64,000 bases of DNA, taken from assembly GCA_022747635.1 (NCBI GenBank), contig JAKTNV010000003.1, forward strand, positions 99,423,954 through 99,487,953. Reading direction: 5' to 3'. Origin of the DNA: Hetaerina americana (Eukaryota; Arthropoda; Insecta; Odonata; Calopterygidae). The notes beneath the pieces were generated by a model, which had not been told where the DNA came from, made no database searches, and saw nothing but the letters and a program-made list of their open reading frames with translations. Positions 12,207 to 22,299 of this stretch are shown here, piece after piece. Each line of letters begins with the position of its first letter. Position 1 is the stretch's first letter. The position numbers and the translations under genes are program-made.

Positions 12207-12210
<4 letters not shown>
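12161..12210. repeat. 50-bp near-perfect palindrome (25-bp arms)
   Basis: AATACTTCATAAATCAAACT, ten bases of alternating AT, then AGTTTGATTTATAAAGTATT. The arms are exact reverse complements except for one base (C versus T at the eighth position). It is followed immediately by a (TA)n tract. It would form a very stable cruciform or hairpin. It may be the remnant of a TA-targeting foldback (MITE-like) element or an expansion product of AT-rich palindromic DNA. No protein is associated. Confidence 0.9.
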
Positions 12211-12247
<37 letters not shown>

Positions 12248-12296
12248 CATACATATATATATATATATAATTATATATACACACATACATACACAA
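12209..12296. repeat. (TA)n / (ACAT)n microsatellite
   Basis: TA repeats (about 12209-12241) merge into ACACATACATACATATATAT and a second TA tract, then TATACACACATACATACAC. Continuous with the palindrome immediately upstream. Confidence 0.9.
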
Positions 12297-13140
12297 TAAA
12301 ATTTTAACTACTTTCAAATCTATTTCTTCAATCAAATCCAAACACACTAAAAGATTTGAATTTTGAAAAGAGTGAAAAGCCAATAATGGCATGCATGAAA
12401 ATTTTAATTTAAAATGTTAAAATAATCCTTAAGTGATTTTTTATTGCCAGGCAGTTCCTAATATGTTCTAAAGTAGAAGAATGCCCATGTATAACTTAGA
12501 GTTGTGGATAATGCATATTATAATTCACAGCCATATTTTTAGTTTTAATGAAAATTAGTAAGCATTTTTTGTTTGAGAATTAAAAGCTTTCTTCGTTTAA
12601 AATAATGTCTATTAAAATATTTCTATCTGTTTTACGGTCTTACCTGGGATATAAGAAATATTTTCGCATTTTTGAAGGTAATTAAGTTTCCTTTTATATT
12701 AAAGAATCTAATAATTGAAAGATACAATAAATTTCATCACATTTTCAATCATTATAACTAATATAGTGATATCAAAAATACATTTTGAGCCCAGTCACTA
12801 ATTTGTTTCTTTCTGTTTATCGTGTATAATGGTGATCCAAATACCACAGCAATTCAGTGGGGCCTTAGTTACCGCATCTTGCCGAAAACTTATGTACCTA
12901 ATTTCACAAATACTCGAGGAGTAATGGGCTAGATTTATAAATCAGAGAGTTATGAGCACTACATTTATGATAAATATTCTGTTACAAATACTAACCGAGC
13001 TACATATTTACTAGCGAATATTTGCTATGAGCGCGATAAGATTTTTTAAGTTGACATAAAATAAACATAACTTCTTTTGATGTATAAATTAAATTTATTA
13101 ACCCTCAAGTCAATGCAAGCATACGAAATGTATTTTCTTT
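12297..13140. other. AT-rich non-coding DNA
   Basis: AT-rich sequence. I see nothing specific in it. Confidence 0.5.
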
Positions 13141-13320
13141 CCAGGCAAATGAAATCCGTGGGCACGTACAGCCATTGGAAACAGGACCACCCGGCACCGG
13201 GGACGAGAGCCTCCGCTTGCCGGCGTTACAGCATGCGCAGTGCCCGTCCAGGCAACACGACTTTCGAAGCAAGGTTTTTAATTGGCTAAAGATTGCACAA
13301 GTCACACGTCCACCAACGTT
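13141..13320. promoter_or_regulatory. Candidate conserved/regulatory block, exon-like borders
   Basis: A sharply bounded GC-richer segment in AT-rich DNA. On the + strand it begins right after an acceptor-like pyrimidine tract TTTTCTTTCCAG (ending near 13144). It has a weak donor-like CAAG/GTTTTT near 13272, which would delimit a segment of roughly 125 bp. Frames on both strands are open here (13077-13289 +, 13105-13380 -) but neither translation resembles a known family. It could be a non-coding exon or a conserved enhancer. Both are inference; there is no direct evidence of transcription. Confidence 0.25.
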
Positions 13321-13959
13321 TCTAATTGCTATTAATTCTTCCATGGGACTGCAAAACATAAAGCGGAACGTGCCTAACACGACTAATCAAACATCCAATA
13401 ATCTCAATTTACAATCGCCAATAATAACAACGGAATATGTATGATAAAAGGTTTTAATTTTAACTGCTTTAGATATTTTTTCACTTGACTCATTATATTT
13501 GTTTCTTAAATTCTTATTACAACTACTATTATAAGTATATAAGTACAAAAACACGTCCGCTAAGAGAATATCTTAAGAATAATATTTAATTTATACCTCT
13601 CCTTTTACGTAAGAGAGCTAAAGTCCAAGTACCTAATTCACTCCTGCACTGCGTTGAATTATTTATCGAGTCACTTTATCCCAGAAGCGCGAAGAAAATT
13701 CAAGAAAACATACCATTAAGAGTAAGAAATATAAAAGAGCATAGAGAAGAAATGAGAAAGTTCCCATCACAAATTTGTTTTAGAAATATTTTGCAATAAA
13801 TGCTTATTGCTGCTGCTCTTCCAGGATAAATGTAAATGTTAATTTGTGTTAGTAGCTGGTTAAATTACCCATCCATTTGCTGGTTAAAAGAATCATTTTT
13901 ATCATCGTCGTCTCCCATAAATATGTAATCATCTATTACTTTAACTAGATGTATTAGTA
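13321..13959. other. AT-rich non-coding DNA
   Basis: AT-rich sequence with no recognised feature. Confidence 0.5.
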
Positions 13960-14535
13960 AAGATGAAATCTTAGTGAAACGTTCAAATAAGAAGGCAAAA
14001 CAAGAGGAAAAGTAGGATTTTAGTTATCTTGGCGAGTTTTGAACAAAGCTGAACAAGGTAGTAGGAATATAAGAAGTAGTTGAGTAAAGTTGTCACGAAA
14101 AGGGAATTGATGGCAGGGATTAAGAGGTAAGAGAAGACCAGTGAAAACTTTGGATTGAGTGTGGTTGAGTATAGCTCAGAAACATGGTCATTGGAGCAAG
14201 ATGATAAGTGTAGTAGATTGGAGGATTTTGAGATGTGGGTGCGGAGTAAGAAAGGTAAAATGGACGGTTAGGAATTCCAACAATGAAATACTTTGCATGC
14301 TCGGGAGGAGAGACGAATGTTGGGAGAAATCTTAAGGAGATAGGAAATGTGAAAGCAGATGATTTCAATTGAGAATGAAATTTTGAAGATTGTGGTAGAG
14401 AGGAGAGCGTTAGACAGGCATGGTGGGGGGAAGAAAAGGTTAGATATGTTGAATGGAATGAAGGGAGGTGTATAAAGCTTGCGGAGTTAAAGAACAGTTA
14501 ATTGTAGTGTAGGGTGCCAGAATGATTATTGTTAG
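13960..14535 (+). mobile_element. Decayed LINE relic B (thumb to 3' end of ORF2)
   Basis: Order of blocks on the + strand: DFSYLGE (14016-14036) matches the conserved FxYLGS block after the palm. Then comes a degraded RIxxAKxxFxxK block (about 14060-14110). YSSETWSLEQDDKCSRLEDF (from 14170) followed by EMWV matches the YGSETWxL...LEAFEMWxWRRM block. A 3' portion follows with ILKIVVERRALDRHGGGKKR and then LDMLNGMKGGVY, matching the ExRxxGKRGRGRPR...MLDxMK end. Frameshifts and stops are present and the catalytic palm is missing. The end of ORF2 and the following bases align by eye with relic D at 22.3-22.8 kb, so B and D are copies of one family. Confidence 0.85.
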
Positions 14536-15229
14536 ATGAAAAATAGTAACGCAGTAATTTTTTCTCTGGCCATCAAAACCTACTTCAAATGGTTGACTGC
14601 CAATAGTATTACTATTCTTTCAATACTATTTCAAAAACGAAGCTACACGTATACAATATATTTGATTGTCCAACATGATATTATTACTCATAATCTTATT
14701 CTAGTTAACTGTTATAGATTGATTTCTGATATTTTACACTGATTGATGAATATTATTCCCGCCCGGGAAAACTTTTTGAACTGAGGATATTAAAACATAT
14801 GAAGTTTTCTAATGAATCGGTGGCCTTTATTTCCAGAAATATAGATGTTATGTCTTGCCCAGTGATAATGAGTTTTCTGCCAACAATTAATATGGATGGT
14901 ATATTACCAAGTATTAGAGAATAAAGTTGAATGAAGATCTAAAGGGAGATAAACGCAAAACATTGGCATAATGTATACATTAATTTTGAATAAAATAATT
15001 AACTACACGCTGCTATGATAAATGCTTCATGAACAAAATGAAAACAGAAATTTCTGGATGGCACCAAAAGCGATACTTCCCGGATCCATCGCTCCATTCC
15101 TAACAAAACATCACACGATAAAATATGTAATTCAAACTTGCCAAAGGCAATATTACACAAAAGCAATCAACGAGCAACGCACGTTAAAACTGAACCACAG
15201 CAAAATACCTAAATCCTGGCATGCTGAAA
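14536..15229. other. AT-rich non-coding DNA
   Basis: AT-rich sequence with small unrecognised open frames (14536-14742, 15022-15237, both +). No support for either as a gene. Confidence 0.5.
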
Positions 15230-15430
15230 ACGCATAGATACAAAATTTGCGTATCTAGAGCTCCGACCAGCTTCCTCCGGCGCAACTGGGATACGGCATT
15301 TCCCGTCCAATAGAATGGACGCGTTTAATTGAATCCGCCGGGCAATGAATGTAACGCATAATTTACAGCAGCAAGTCGTTAAGCGCATGTAATTGAGCCG
15401 AGGCCGTAACAGTCTGAATTTAAACTCGGT
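15230..15430. promoter_or_regulatory. Candidate enhancer-like / conserved block
   Basis: About 200 bp of balanced, high-complexity sequence flanked by AT-rich DNA. It contains several homeodomain-type ATTA/TAAT cores in unrelated contexts: TTTAATTGAATCC (about 15325-15337), CATAATTTACAG (about 15357-15368) and TGTAATTGAGCC (about 15388-15399). It also has CCAATAGAATGG. This pattern is typical of developmental enhancers, but the role is inferred. It overlaps two weak open frames on opposite strands that I do not accept. Confidence 0.25.
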
Positions 15431-16149
15431 GTTTACCCACCCGAAAAACCAAACCAAAAAAATTAAACGTTGCGAGACGATAGAAATGGGGAGAAAAAAA
15501 ATTAAACATCCCGACAGGAACCAAATGGGAATTTCGTCAAAAGTTTTATTTCCCTTTATAAACTTTAGTTCACAAATTAGTACTTACGAAAACTCTTACA
15601 TATTTCGAGGAAATCGAACCGTTAACCCGCTCATTGTTTTTCCGTTAAACATCCAACCAATAATTATTCAGCGTTAACGGCAATGCCTTCTTACCATAAG
15701 AATTTCCATTGAAGATAATTCACCTTCGATCCACATAATAAAGATCATTGATCAAGTCTTCACTCGTCAGCCAAAGATGTAGATACGTGAAACCAATCAT
15801 CTGACAGTAATGGAGCTCTTTCTAAACCAGAAACTTAAAAAAAGCGTAACTTCCCAAAAATTCGATCGTAAAACTTGACTGAAGGCTAAATATTTATCTC
15901 CAGAAAGCGATTCGGAGTAGATGAGTAAGACGAGAGGGAAGCGTGCATAGTGCAGTGCCGAATTTTGTGGGCATTAATAGAAAGAACGAGCAGTGCGTTC
16001 AAAGGATGTAAACATTTTTTTTTAAGACGAAACGCAGATTCCTGAGGCTAAAAGAAAATCGACCGATGATAAAAAAATAATTCCCACTTCTACTTTGGTA
16101 TTCACGTCTGAGGTACACTGGGCTATATATCACAGAGCCCTTCCTTTTG
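15431..16149. other. AT-rich non-coding DNA
   Basis: AT-rich sequence. No supported feature. Confidence 0.5.
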
Positions 16150-16680
16150 AAAGCTTGCAACTCTGTTCAACCTCTCCGCTCCCACCTCCATTGCCTCTCT
16201 CCGGAACCACGCAGTGATCCCCCCCCTGGTATAACCCTTTCCCTTGCCCTCTTATCCTCCCTCGAAACCCCTCCCTTTTTTCATTTAAACCATCCCTTCC
16301 CCACCCTTCTTCTCTCGGGGTTTTTCATTCTTAATTTACAAGTTGACAAGAGAAATAAATCATTCCAATCACTTAGAGCTGGGACTTGGGGAGATCGCGT
16401 GATTGTCGAGGGTTTGGGGGGCTGGAATGTTACCTCGGAATGGGGTGAGGGGTGGCGGAGAGGGGATACCTTATATTCTGACTAGATTTTGTGGAAGGAG
16501 ATAAAGAGAGAGTCTAGGGACAGTGGAAGAGTTGAGATCACAAAGGTTTTGGGAGAAGAGAGGAGGGTGCGAAGAGGGGCGCGAGGAGGTCTCTAGAGAA
16601 TGTAGGAGTGAAATCGGATGGGATATTAAGGGAGAAGGATAGGTTAAGAGGAAACTTAGGTCTCTCCTCCACCATTGACC
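16150..16680. other. GC-rich skewed island 4 (C-rich then G-rich)
   Basis: The + strand is pyrimidine-rich at about 16180-16320 and then purine/G-rich at about 16380-16640, the opposite order to islands 1 and 2. An AT-richer core (about 16320-16375) lies at the switch. Open frames 16147-16485 (+) and 16471-16740 (-) are low complexity and unrecognised. Confidence 0.55.
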
Positions 16681-18059
16681 AGCAATTACAACATCCTTCA
16701 TGGTCAAGTCAATCGCGACAACTTCATCTCCTAGTTTCATTAATTCATGAAATCCAATACAAAAGAAAAAAAGTCGACTAAGAGTATTTTAAAAGGGCCA
16801 TAGACATAGACAATACGATCGTTTTATCTTTAAATAACGAAGGACAGCTGCGCTAGAGAAAATAACTACTCAGCTCCTATCGCTTAAGACATGCACGGCA
16901 GGTTATGTGAAAAACGGGAGTTGGAATAACTTCTTTGACATCCCTCAACTACTGCGATAAGGGTATCTACTTCGTCCGCAGCAGTTAATTCGGATAACAG
17001 GCTTTCAAGCCATATTCTCTGAATCACTCAACAAATTTAGCCCAAGTAATTTCATTTTAAAATTTCAACTTAAATAAAAGATAAACGCATATTATCAGCT
17101 ATGTAAAAATTTTGGGACGAAAATCTTTGATTTATATCTCACTGCAGCAATAACCAATGGACAAATGCATCGTAAAAACAAGTCCAAATGTATTGCTTAC
17201 TGATTTAAAAATGAAATAATAGTAGTTAATCAGCAAGGAAATAATTAAAATCATATATAGGAGAAGCTGATACCATCAAAACTACTAATACGTGCACGAT
17301 ATATTTTCACGCCGGTAGCTCCCTTAAGAGGAAATTACAAGGCTTAATTCAAAGTTGGCAACATTTAATTTACTTTTATACCGAATCTGCTAAGCTTCAC
17401 CATTCAAATGACAATTTAAATTTCCATGACGCAACACATATGCAGTTTTCAAATAAATGGCTAAATATTTTATCATGATGTTTTTATGAAAAGTGCAATA
17501 TTACACAATTTTAGTTTTGATTCTATTTGAATGAAATAACGAAAATAACTTCGTAGATGCAAAAATTTCCTTAGGTACAACAAGAAATAAATATTTGATT
17601 CATTCTTGAGCATGTCGAGGTATCTTTCACTCCAGTTTATAGCAGCACGGATCAAAGGCTCTTAAACGAAGAACATACCAAGCCCATCTTCACCAATCTG
17701 TAATAACGTCTTGAATGTTCCTAATGTTCATCGTCCAATGCTGAGCTAAATCTTCAAATCTAAATCTCCAACCAATTTAATAAATGCTTTTTTACGACGA
17801 AAAATGCTCGTCCACTCCGAAACCCATCATTTTTCTTTAGCTTAAGTGCGACAAAAAATCATTCTGCATCCACAGCATTTCCTTGATTCTCCACTCGTGA
17901 TTGTGGCCATAAATCAAATTCACCCGCAAAAAAATCAAAGAAAATTATTCCGCGCAATATTTCCCCAAGTATCCCTGCGGTTCCTCACAAAAAGAAGAAG
18001 AGACAATCTCAGTTTTTTTCTCAATTTTTTCCCTCTTTAACTCAGAACTCGTATATGTC
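16681..18059. other. AT-rich non-coding DNA
   Basis: AT-rich sequence without recognised genes or repeats. The small frames 17473-17655 (-) and 17846-18040 (+) look random. Confidence 0.5.
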
Positions 18060-18260
18060 CAACGCAAACACTTAAAAATCCCCCCCTCCTGCCGCGCCGC
18101 CACCTTCGTCTAAAACTCCCTTTCCCCACGGGCCACTCATATTGCCACTCCAGCGCGAACCCGCGGCCACAAAATCCGCTCCGGGGGAGATGAGGACCCT
18201 TGCGGTTTTGAGAAACTAAAAAATTTTAGGGGTCTAAGGAAGGCGGTGGGATAGGAAAGA
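18060..18260. other. Short GC-rich island
   Basis: A C-rich stretch (18075-18190) with frequent CpG passes into a G-rich stretch (18181-18260). Same style as the larger islands, but only about 200 bp. Confidence 0.5.
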
Positions 18261-18342
18261 AGGAAGTAAATTTAAACTTTGGGTTGGTCAACAGGCCTTT
18301 TGCAGGCGTCAAGTTAAAAATAAATATGCTGTGGCGTACGCC

Positions 18343-18343
18343 C

Positions 18344-18405
<62 letters not shown>

Positions 18406-18418
18406 GTATATATATACA
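18343..18418. repeat. (TA)n/(TATG)n microsatellite
   Basis: About 48 bp of TA repeats is followed by four TATG units and more TA. First of three (TA)n arrays in the 18.3-18.9 kb repeat complex. Confidence 0.95.
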
Positions 18419-18583
18419 AGTGAGTCATACTTGAAGAAGGCCTCGGAGTCTTCCTTGAAGAAGGAGAAGGTCGAAAGCTTAAACAATCTACAATGTGTGT
18501 CCTTTTAAGTGTTACTATTTTATTTGTATTCTATTGTGCCGTCCAAACATTATACTGTTCGTGTGAGTGTTTCTATATCATCG

Positions 18584-18654
<71 letters not shown>

Positions 18655-18825
18655 TATTAAAATTTTGATGGAACAATAGAACACAAAAATGAAATAGATA
18701 AATCGTGTAAGGACACTCACATTTTGGAAAAGTGAGCGTCCTTTTTACGTGTTATTTATTTCATTTTTTTGTTCTATTGCGCCATACTAATATTATATTG
18801 CTCTCGTGAGTGCTTCTACATCATA

Positions 18826-18876
<51 letters not shown>
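18419..18876. repeat. Repeat complex: direct and inverted modules linked by (TA)n
   Basis: Module 1 (about 18492-18586) and module 3 (about 18732-18828) are direct copies with the order: GTCCTTTT, TTATTT, TTCTATTG, GCC, a TTATATTG-like box, CGTGAGTG or TGTGAGTG, TTCTA, CATCAT. Each is followed by a (TA)n array (18587-18657, 18829-18875). Module 2 (18674-18720) is an inverted copy of the first half of module 3 (18732-18779), giving a 47-bp imperfect hairpin around the 11-bp loop 18721-18731. Upstream, 18428-18487 reads TTGAAGAAGG...TCGAAAGCTT, resembling the 3' tails of some retroelements (possibly Penelope-like). The element class is an inference. Confidence 0.8.
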
Positions 18877-18879
<3 letters not shown>

Positions 18880-19429
18880 GTTTCATCGAGGAAGGCGGTA
18901 GGGGAGGGGAGTAGTATGACGCTGGTGGTCGTTGCCTTCGTCGCAGTGCTTGGGATGATCGGGCTATTACGCTGCTGAACGCAAATTTACAGCGATCTTC
19001 GAGGATGATCAGCGGGTGATGGTGGATCTATTATCGTCCTTGAAAGCGTCGTCTGAACCAAGTTATACTCAAAATTGAACAAAGTTTTTTTAGTGTTTCA
19101 TCCCACCTTGATCTACAATTCATTATGCTGCCTTTTTTCTGCACCAATCACTTTCAAATAATACTTGAAAGTTATTTTGGAAAACTATTTCACGTCAATT
19201 TTAAAATATTCTCTTCTTACGCGGTGACAAACCCTCTTACACAATAAATTAAGGCTGCTATCCCTGTTGTAACCACGAGTAGGTTTTTTATACTCTTCCG
19301 GTACGTGTACTGTCCTTGTCTGTTCATACTCAAACTAATGGAGCACCAAGATGTCCTTTTTTGGGATTCGAATGAATACTACAGTTTTTAGCATTTGAAA
19401 ATTTAATTTAGACTATCCTAGTACATTCA
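18877..19429. other. Mixed non-coding DNA after the repeat complex
   Basis: A GC-richer patch (18880-19010, with GGTAGGGGAGGGG and CGTTGCCTTCGTCGCAG) fades into AT-rich sequence. I recognise no gene. The GC-richer patch may belong to the adjacent repeat. Confidence 0.4.
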
Positions 19430-19965
19430 AGTTACTGTAAAACATGGAATGGACGAATACGAAAGAGAAATAACCCATCTGCTCTACAATAACTGTGTAG
19501 TAACAAAGTGAGTAAAAGATGGAAAATTTGACTAAAATCACCACTCGAGGAGTTACGCAAGGCTGCAAACCCTTAAACAGCGCTATTGAACATACACTTA
19601 GAGGAGGCAATAAAATTAGCATGGTCATTAAAGGAATCAAGGTAAATGGGAAAGAATTGACGGGTTTCCGTATCGCAGTAATAACAGGATAATAAGAATA
19701 GTTAAGGCCTACGATCATCCTTTAAAATTATAGATTGAACACTTCAAGGATACTAAGTATAAATCAAATAGATAAAATGAAATACTAGTCCCTTAAAAAA
19801 AATAACTATGCGGAAGCAAATAAATACGCCAACACCAAAGCAGTTTGACATGGAGTTGAAAAGTTTGGCACATATCAACCGCGGCCATTCTGAAGCTAAG
19901 AATGTTTTCGTGACGAAGAAATACTTATTAAGTTCAAAGACGATACAATTTAAACTATGAAACAC
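19430..19965 (+). mobile_element. Decayed LINE relic C (reverse-transcriptase palm and thumb)
   Basis: A single frame at 19537-19692 reads ITTRGVTQGCKPL near its start, matching the RGVRQGCPLSP block of non-LTR reverse transcriptases. It then reads IKGIKVNGKELTGFRIAVIT where the family has IKGIKVNGKEIxxLRFADDI. The catalytic F/Y-A-D-D is lost (RIAVIT), so the enzyme is dead. Just upstream, HLLYNNCVV in another frame matches the LYxNxxV block. Downstream, 19868-19960 reads HINRGHSEAKNVFVTKKYLL then SSKTIQFKL, matching the RIxxAKxAFxxKKxLLxSK thumb block. Stops and frameshifts separate the blocks. Strong family assignment; which named clade is not determined. Confidence 0.9.
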
Positions 19966-20164
19966 TGAGCACAAAAATTGTTACGTGAAGTGATGAGTTC
20001 TTCTATGGACTAACGAGAAAGCTCAGAGAAGAATGGCAACTTTCGATCCCTGGGGCCATTGAAGGAGGGCAATGAATGGCAAAGGGAAACATGATTCTCA
20101 ATTCCAAAAGCAAGCAAGCAACCCTAAATATCCTTCTCTCCATTTCGGAAGTTTTAAATTCACC

Positions 20165-21335
20165 CCCGTGATCCATCCATCCAATCATCGAATGTAGAGG
20201 GAGCCATGGGTCGGTGAAGATGGAGAATCCAGCGAGGGAGACGGGATTGCATACCGCCACGCATGCAAAAACCTGTCCATCCCCTCGGGGGAGATCCATG
20301 TGAGCCCCGTATGTTTTCTTTCTTCTCCTCTATCTTGGCTGAAATGGGTGTTCCTTTGCCATCCCCTCACTGCTTGTAAGTGCCTTCGTCGACAATGGCT
20401 TGCTCTGCAGAAAAAAAAATTTCTCTGGTCCCACGATGCGGAGTGGGATCTCAAACAAATCCGTGCGATGCGACATGAAGAGAGAGACGGATATTGGAAG
20501 GAGAGGTATAAAAGGCGCCTAGTACGGCGAGCATGGCGTTATTGGCGGCATCTCCACCCTCTCCTCTCCCCTTTATGCGGACACGGCGGAATCCGGAGAA
20601 TTTCCGACTGGTCGACGGAGTGGAAGGGAAACGGGGATCCGGGCGAGAGAGGCACAGAAAGAGAGAGGATGGGAAAAGAGAGAGAGAGAAAGGCGTGAAT
20701 AGGCGCTAAAGTGAAGAGAAAACAAAGGAGACCAGGGGATGGGGAAGGTGGATGAGTGGGGGGCAGGCGAGTGGGGGGGGGAAGGGAGGGAGGGGACTAG
20801 CGTTTGGGAGTTGTAAGCAAGTTGGGTGAAACGGGAGGAAGTTTTTTTTTCGGATTTGAGAAAATACGGAAAGCGTGCGCGACTATATTGACGGGGTCAT
20901 ACGAGGGGGGGGGATGGGGTGACGAAATCCTCGACTATCGAAAAATCTCACGTTCCCTGCAGCAAATAAACATCTCTCGGTCCCCTGCTCCATCCACAAA
21001 CTGCCCGTCCCACCATTTCATCTGCTTCCCTCCACGCACCCGATCCATCCAAACCAACCCTTACACCGTAATTTCGTATATTTTATGCCCTAAATTCTTT
21101 CACCGCATCCACCCACGTCACTCACACACCTACCCTCCAGCCCCGTTCCTTACCCCATCCCGGATCCACCCTTCACCCTTCGGAGTTTTACACTAATTTC
21201 CGCCATCGTTCCATTCCTGCCTCACCATGTTCCTCTTCGGCTTCCTCACAACTAATTAATCCCCCCTCTCCCACGCATACTTTCCAACCCCTCAACCCCT
21301 TCAACTCTTGCCACGTGTTTTCAGTTTTCTCCGAC
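20165..21335. other. GC-rich skewed island 5 (G-rich then C-rich) with TATA-like core
   Basis: Purine/G-rich on the + strand from about 20490 to 20935, with GAGAGAGAG tracts (about 20640-20690). It switches to pyrimidine/C-rich at about 20975-21310. Overlapping frames on both strands (for example 20300-20698, 20804-21196) are low-complexity or unrecognised and not called as genes. Confidence 0.6.
20507..20519 (+). promoter_or_regulatory. Strong TATA-box-like motif TATAAAAGGCGCC
   Basis: TATAAAAGGCGCC is a textbook TATA box followed by a GC-rich element. It sits at the start of the G-rich half of island 5. A transcript would be expected to start about 30 bp downstream (near 20535-20545), but no clear initiator is visible there. 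It is the best core-promoter-like word in the window; function is unproven. Confidence 0.3.
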
Positions 21336-22004
21336 GAGGGGACGCACAAAGACATTAAGTATTCAACGAGCGTCGAACAAGGGGAAATTAATTTTGGAAT
21401 TTCATGACCAAGTAATTCAATGGTACTTGGCTGTTTCCTATTTGGAAGGAACCTGCCTCATTATACGAAACTGCACTTTGTGAACTTTTTTATGCTCGCC
21501 GGAGGAACACCACTCCTTCCGAGGTGTGTTTTTTTTTCAAAATTATGTCCAGTGAATACAAAATTCGAAATGGTTTTAATTAAAGCTCATCGTCAAGTAA
21601 AGCTGAAGGGGAACTTTTCCCAGCGAGGTATGAGCATCTCCTGAATATCCTCGAAATAATCTCAGGTTTAAACATGTCTGAGTCCAAAAGCAGGAAATTA
21701 ATATTCTACTCAAGAATGAATTAACTTTCGGCAATATAAAAATGTGCCAATGCAAGTGGCACTTACTTTCAGAACTAGCACTTCAGCATATTATGAGAGA
21801 AAGGACACTAGAAGACCGAAGTCACCTAGAGCAAGGAAACTAAAATAAGGAAGTAGCGAAACATTTTTAAACAGCATGGGCCTACAGTTCTATGTTTTCT
21901 CTTAAACCTTATAAATTATAATGAAAGCCAATTTTGGTAAAATTCACATTTTTCCTTAGGCACACTGTCTACCAAATTAAATTAAGAAAATATATCGATA
22001 GAGT
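21336..22004. other. AT-rich non-coding DNA
   Basis: AT-rich sequence. Frame 21420-21644 (+, 74 codons) is unrecognised. No other feature seen. Confidence 0.45.
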
Positions 22005-22280
22005 AGGTCGCGGTAGTCCAGGGGGTTAGAGCGTTGGACTGCTGACCGGAGGGGCCCGGGTTCGATTCCCGGGCAAGGCACTGTGGGCACCTGCAGCTCC
22101 ACCCGAGTTATGTGGTTTTTCGGGCACCAAATCTTCCTGGGAAACCATAACCGGCACAGGGAAAGGAACTGCCCCCCCCTACCCTGATGTGTAAATTTCA
22201 CACGTCGTGTAGGGCTTAGGATTGGGTGAACTCTACCATCACCTACCAAACCGACCTTCGGGTTGATTGCTGTGCTTACG
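22005..22280 (+). mobile_element. SINE family 1, copy a (best preserved)
   Basis: The tRNA-derived head has an A-box-like TAGTCCAGGGGGTTAGAGCG and a perfect B box GGTTCGATTCC (22059-22069). Around the anticodon position TTGGACTGCTGACC is somewhat like tRNA-Ser(GCT). The acceptor stem does not close, so this is not a tRNA gene. The body contains CCTGGGAAACCATAACCGGC, CAGGGAAAGGAACTG, CCCTACCCTGATGTG, AATTTCACAC and ACCTTCGGGTTGATTGC. Two other copies share the same order (43.5 kb + and 2.2 kb -). It lies directly upstream of LINE relic D and may have inserted into it. Confidence 0.9.
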
Positions 22281-22299
22281 CTTATATATATAGAAGTTT

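Noticed and set aside
13105..13380. Cysteine-rich 91-codon - strand frame
   Set aside because: The cysteine spacing does not match a zinc finger, toxin or secreted-peptide pattern I recognise, there is no signal peptide, and the + strand is open too. Kept only as a candidate conserved block.
14120..14368. 82-codon - strand frame
   Set aside because: It is the antisense shadow of LINE relic B.
19413..19718. 101-codon - strand frame
   Set aside because: Antisense shadow of the reverse-transcriptase fragment in LINE relic C.
22005..22085. tRNA gene (perfect B box and good A-box region)
   Set aside because: No closing acceptor stem, anticodon stem mispaired, and a conserved body after the head that recurs in two other copies; it is a SINE.
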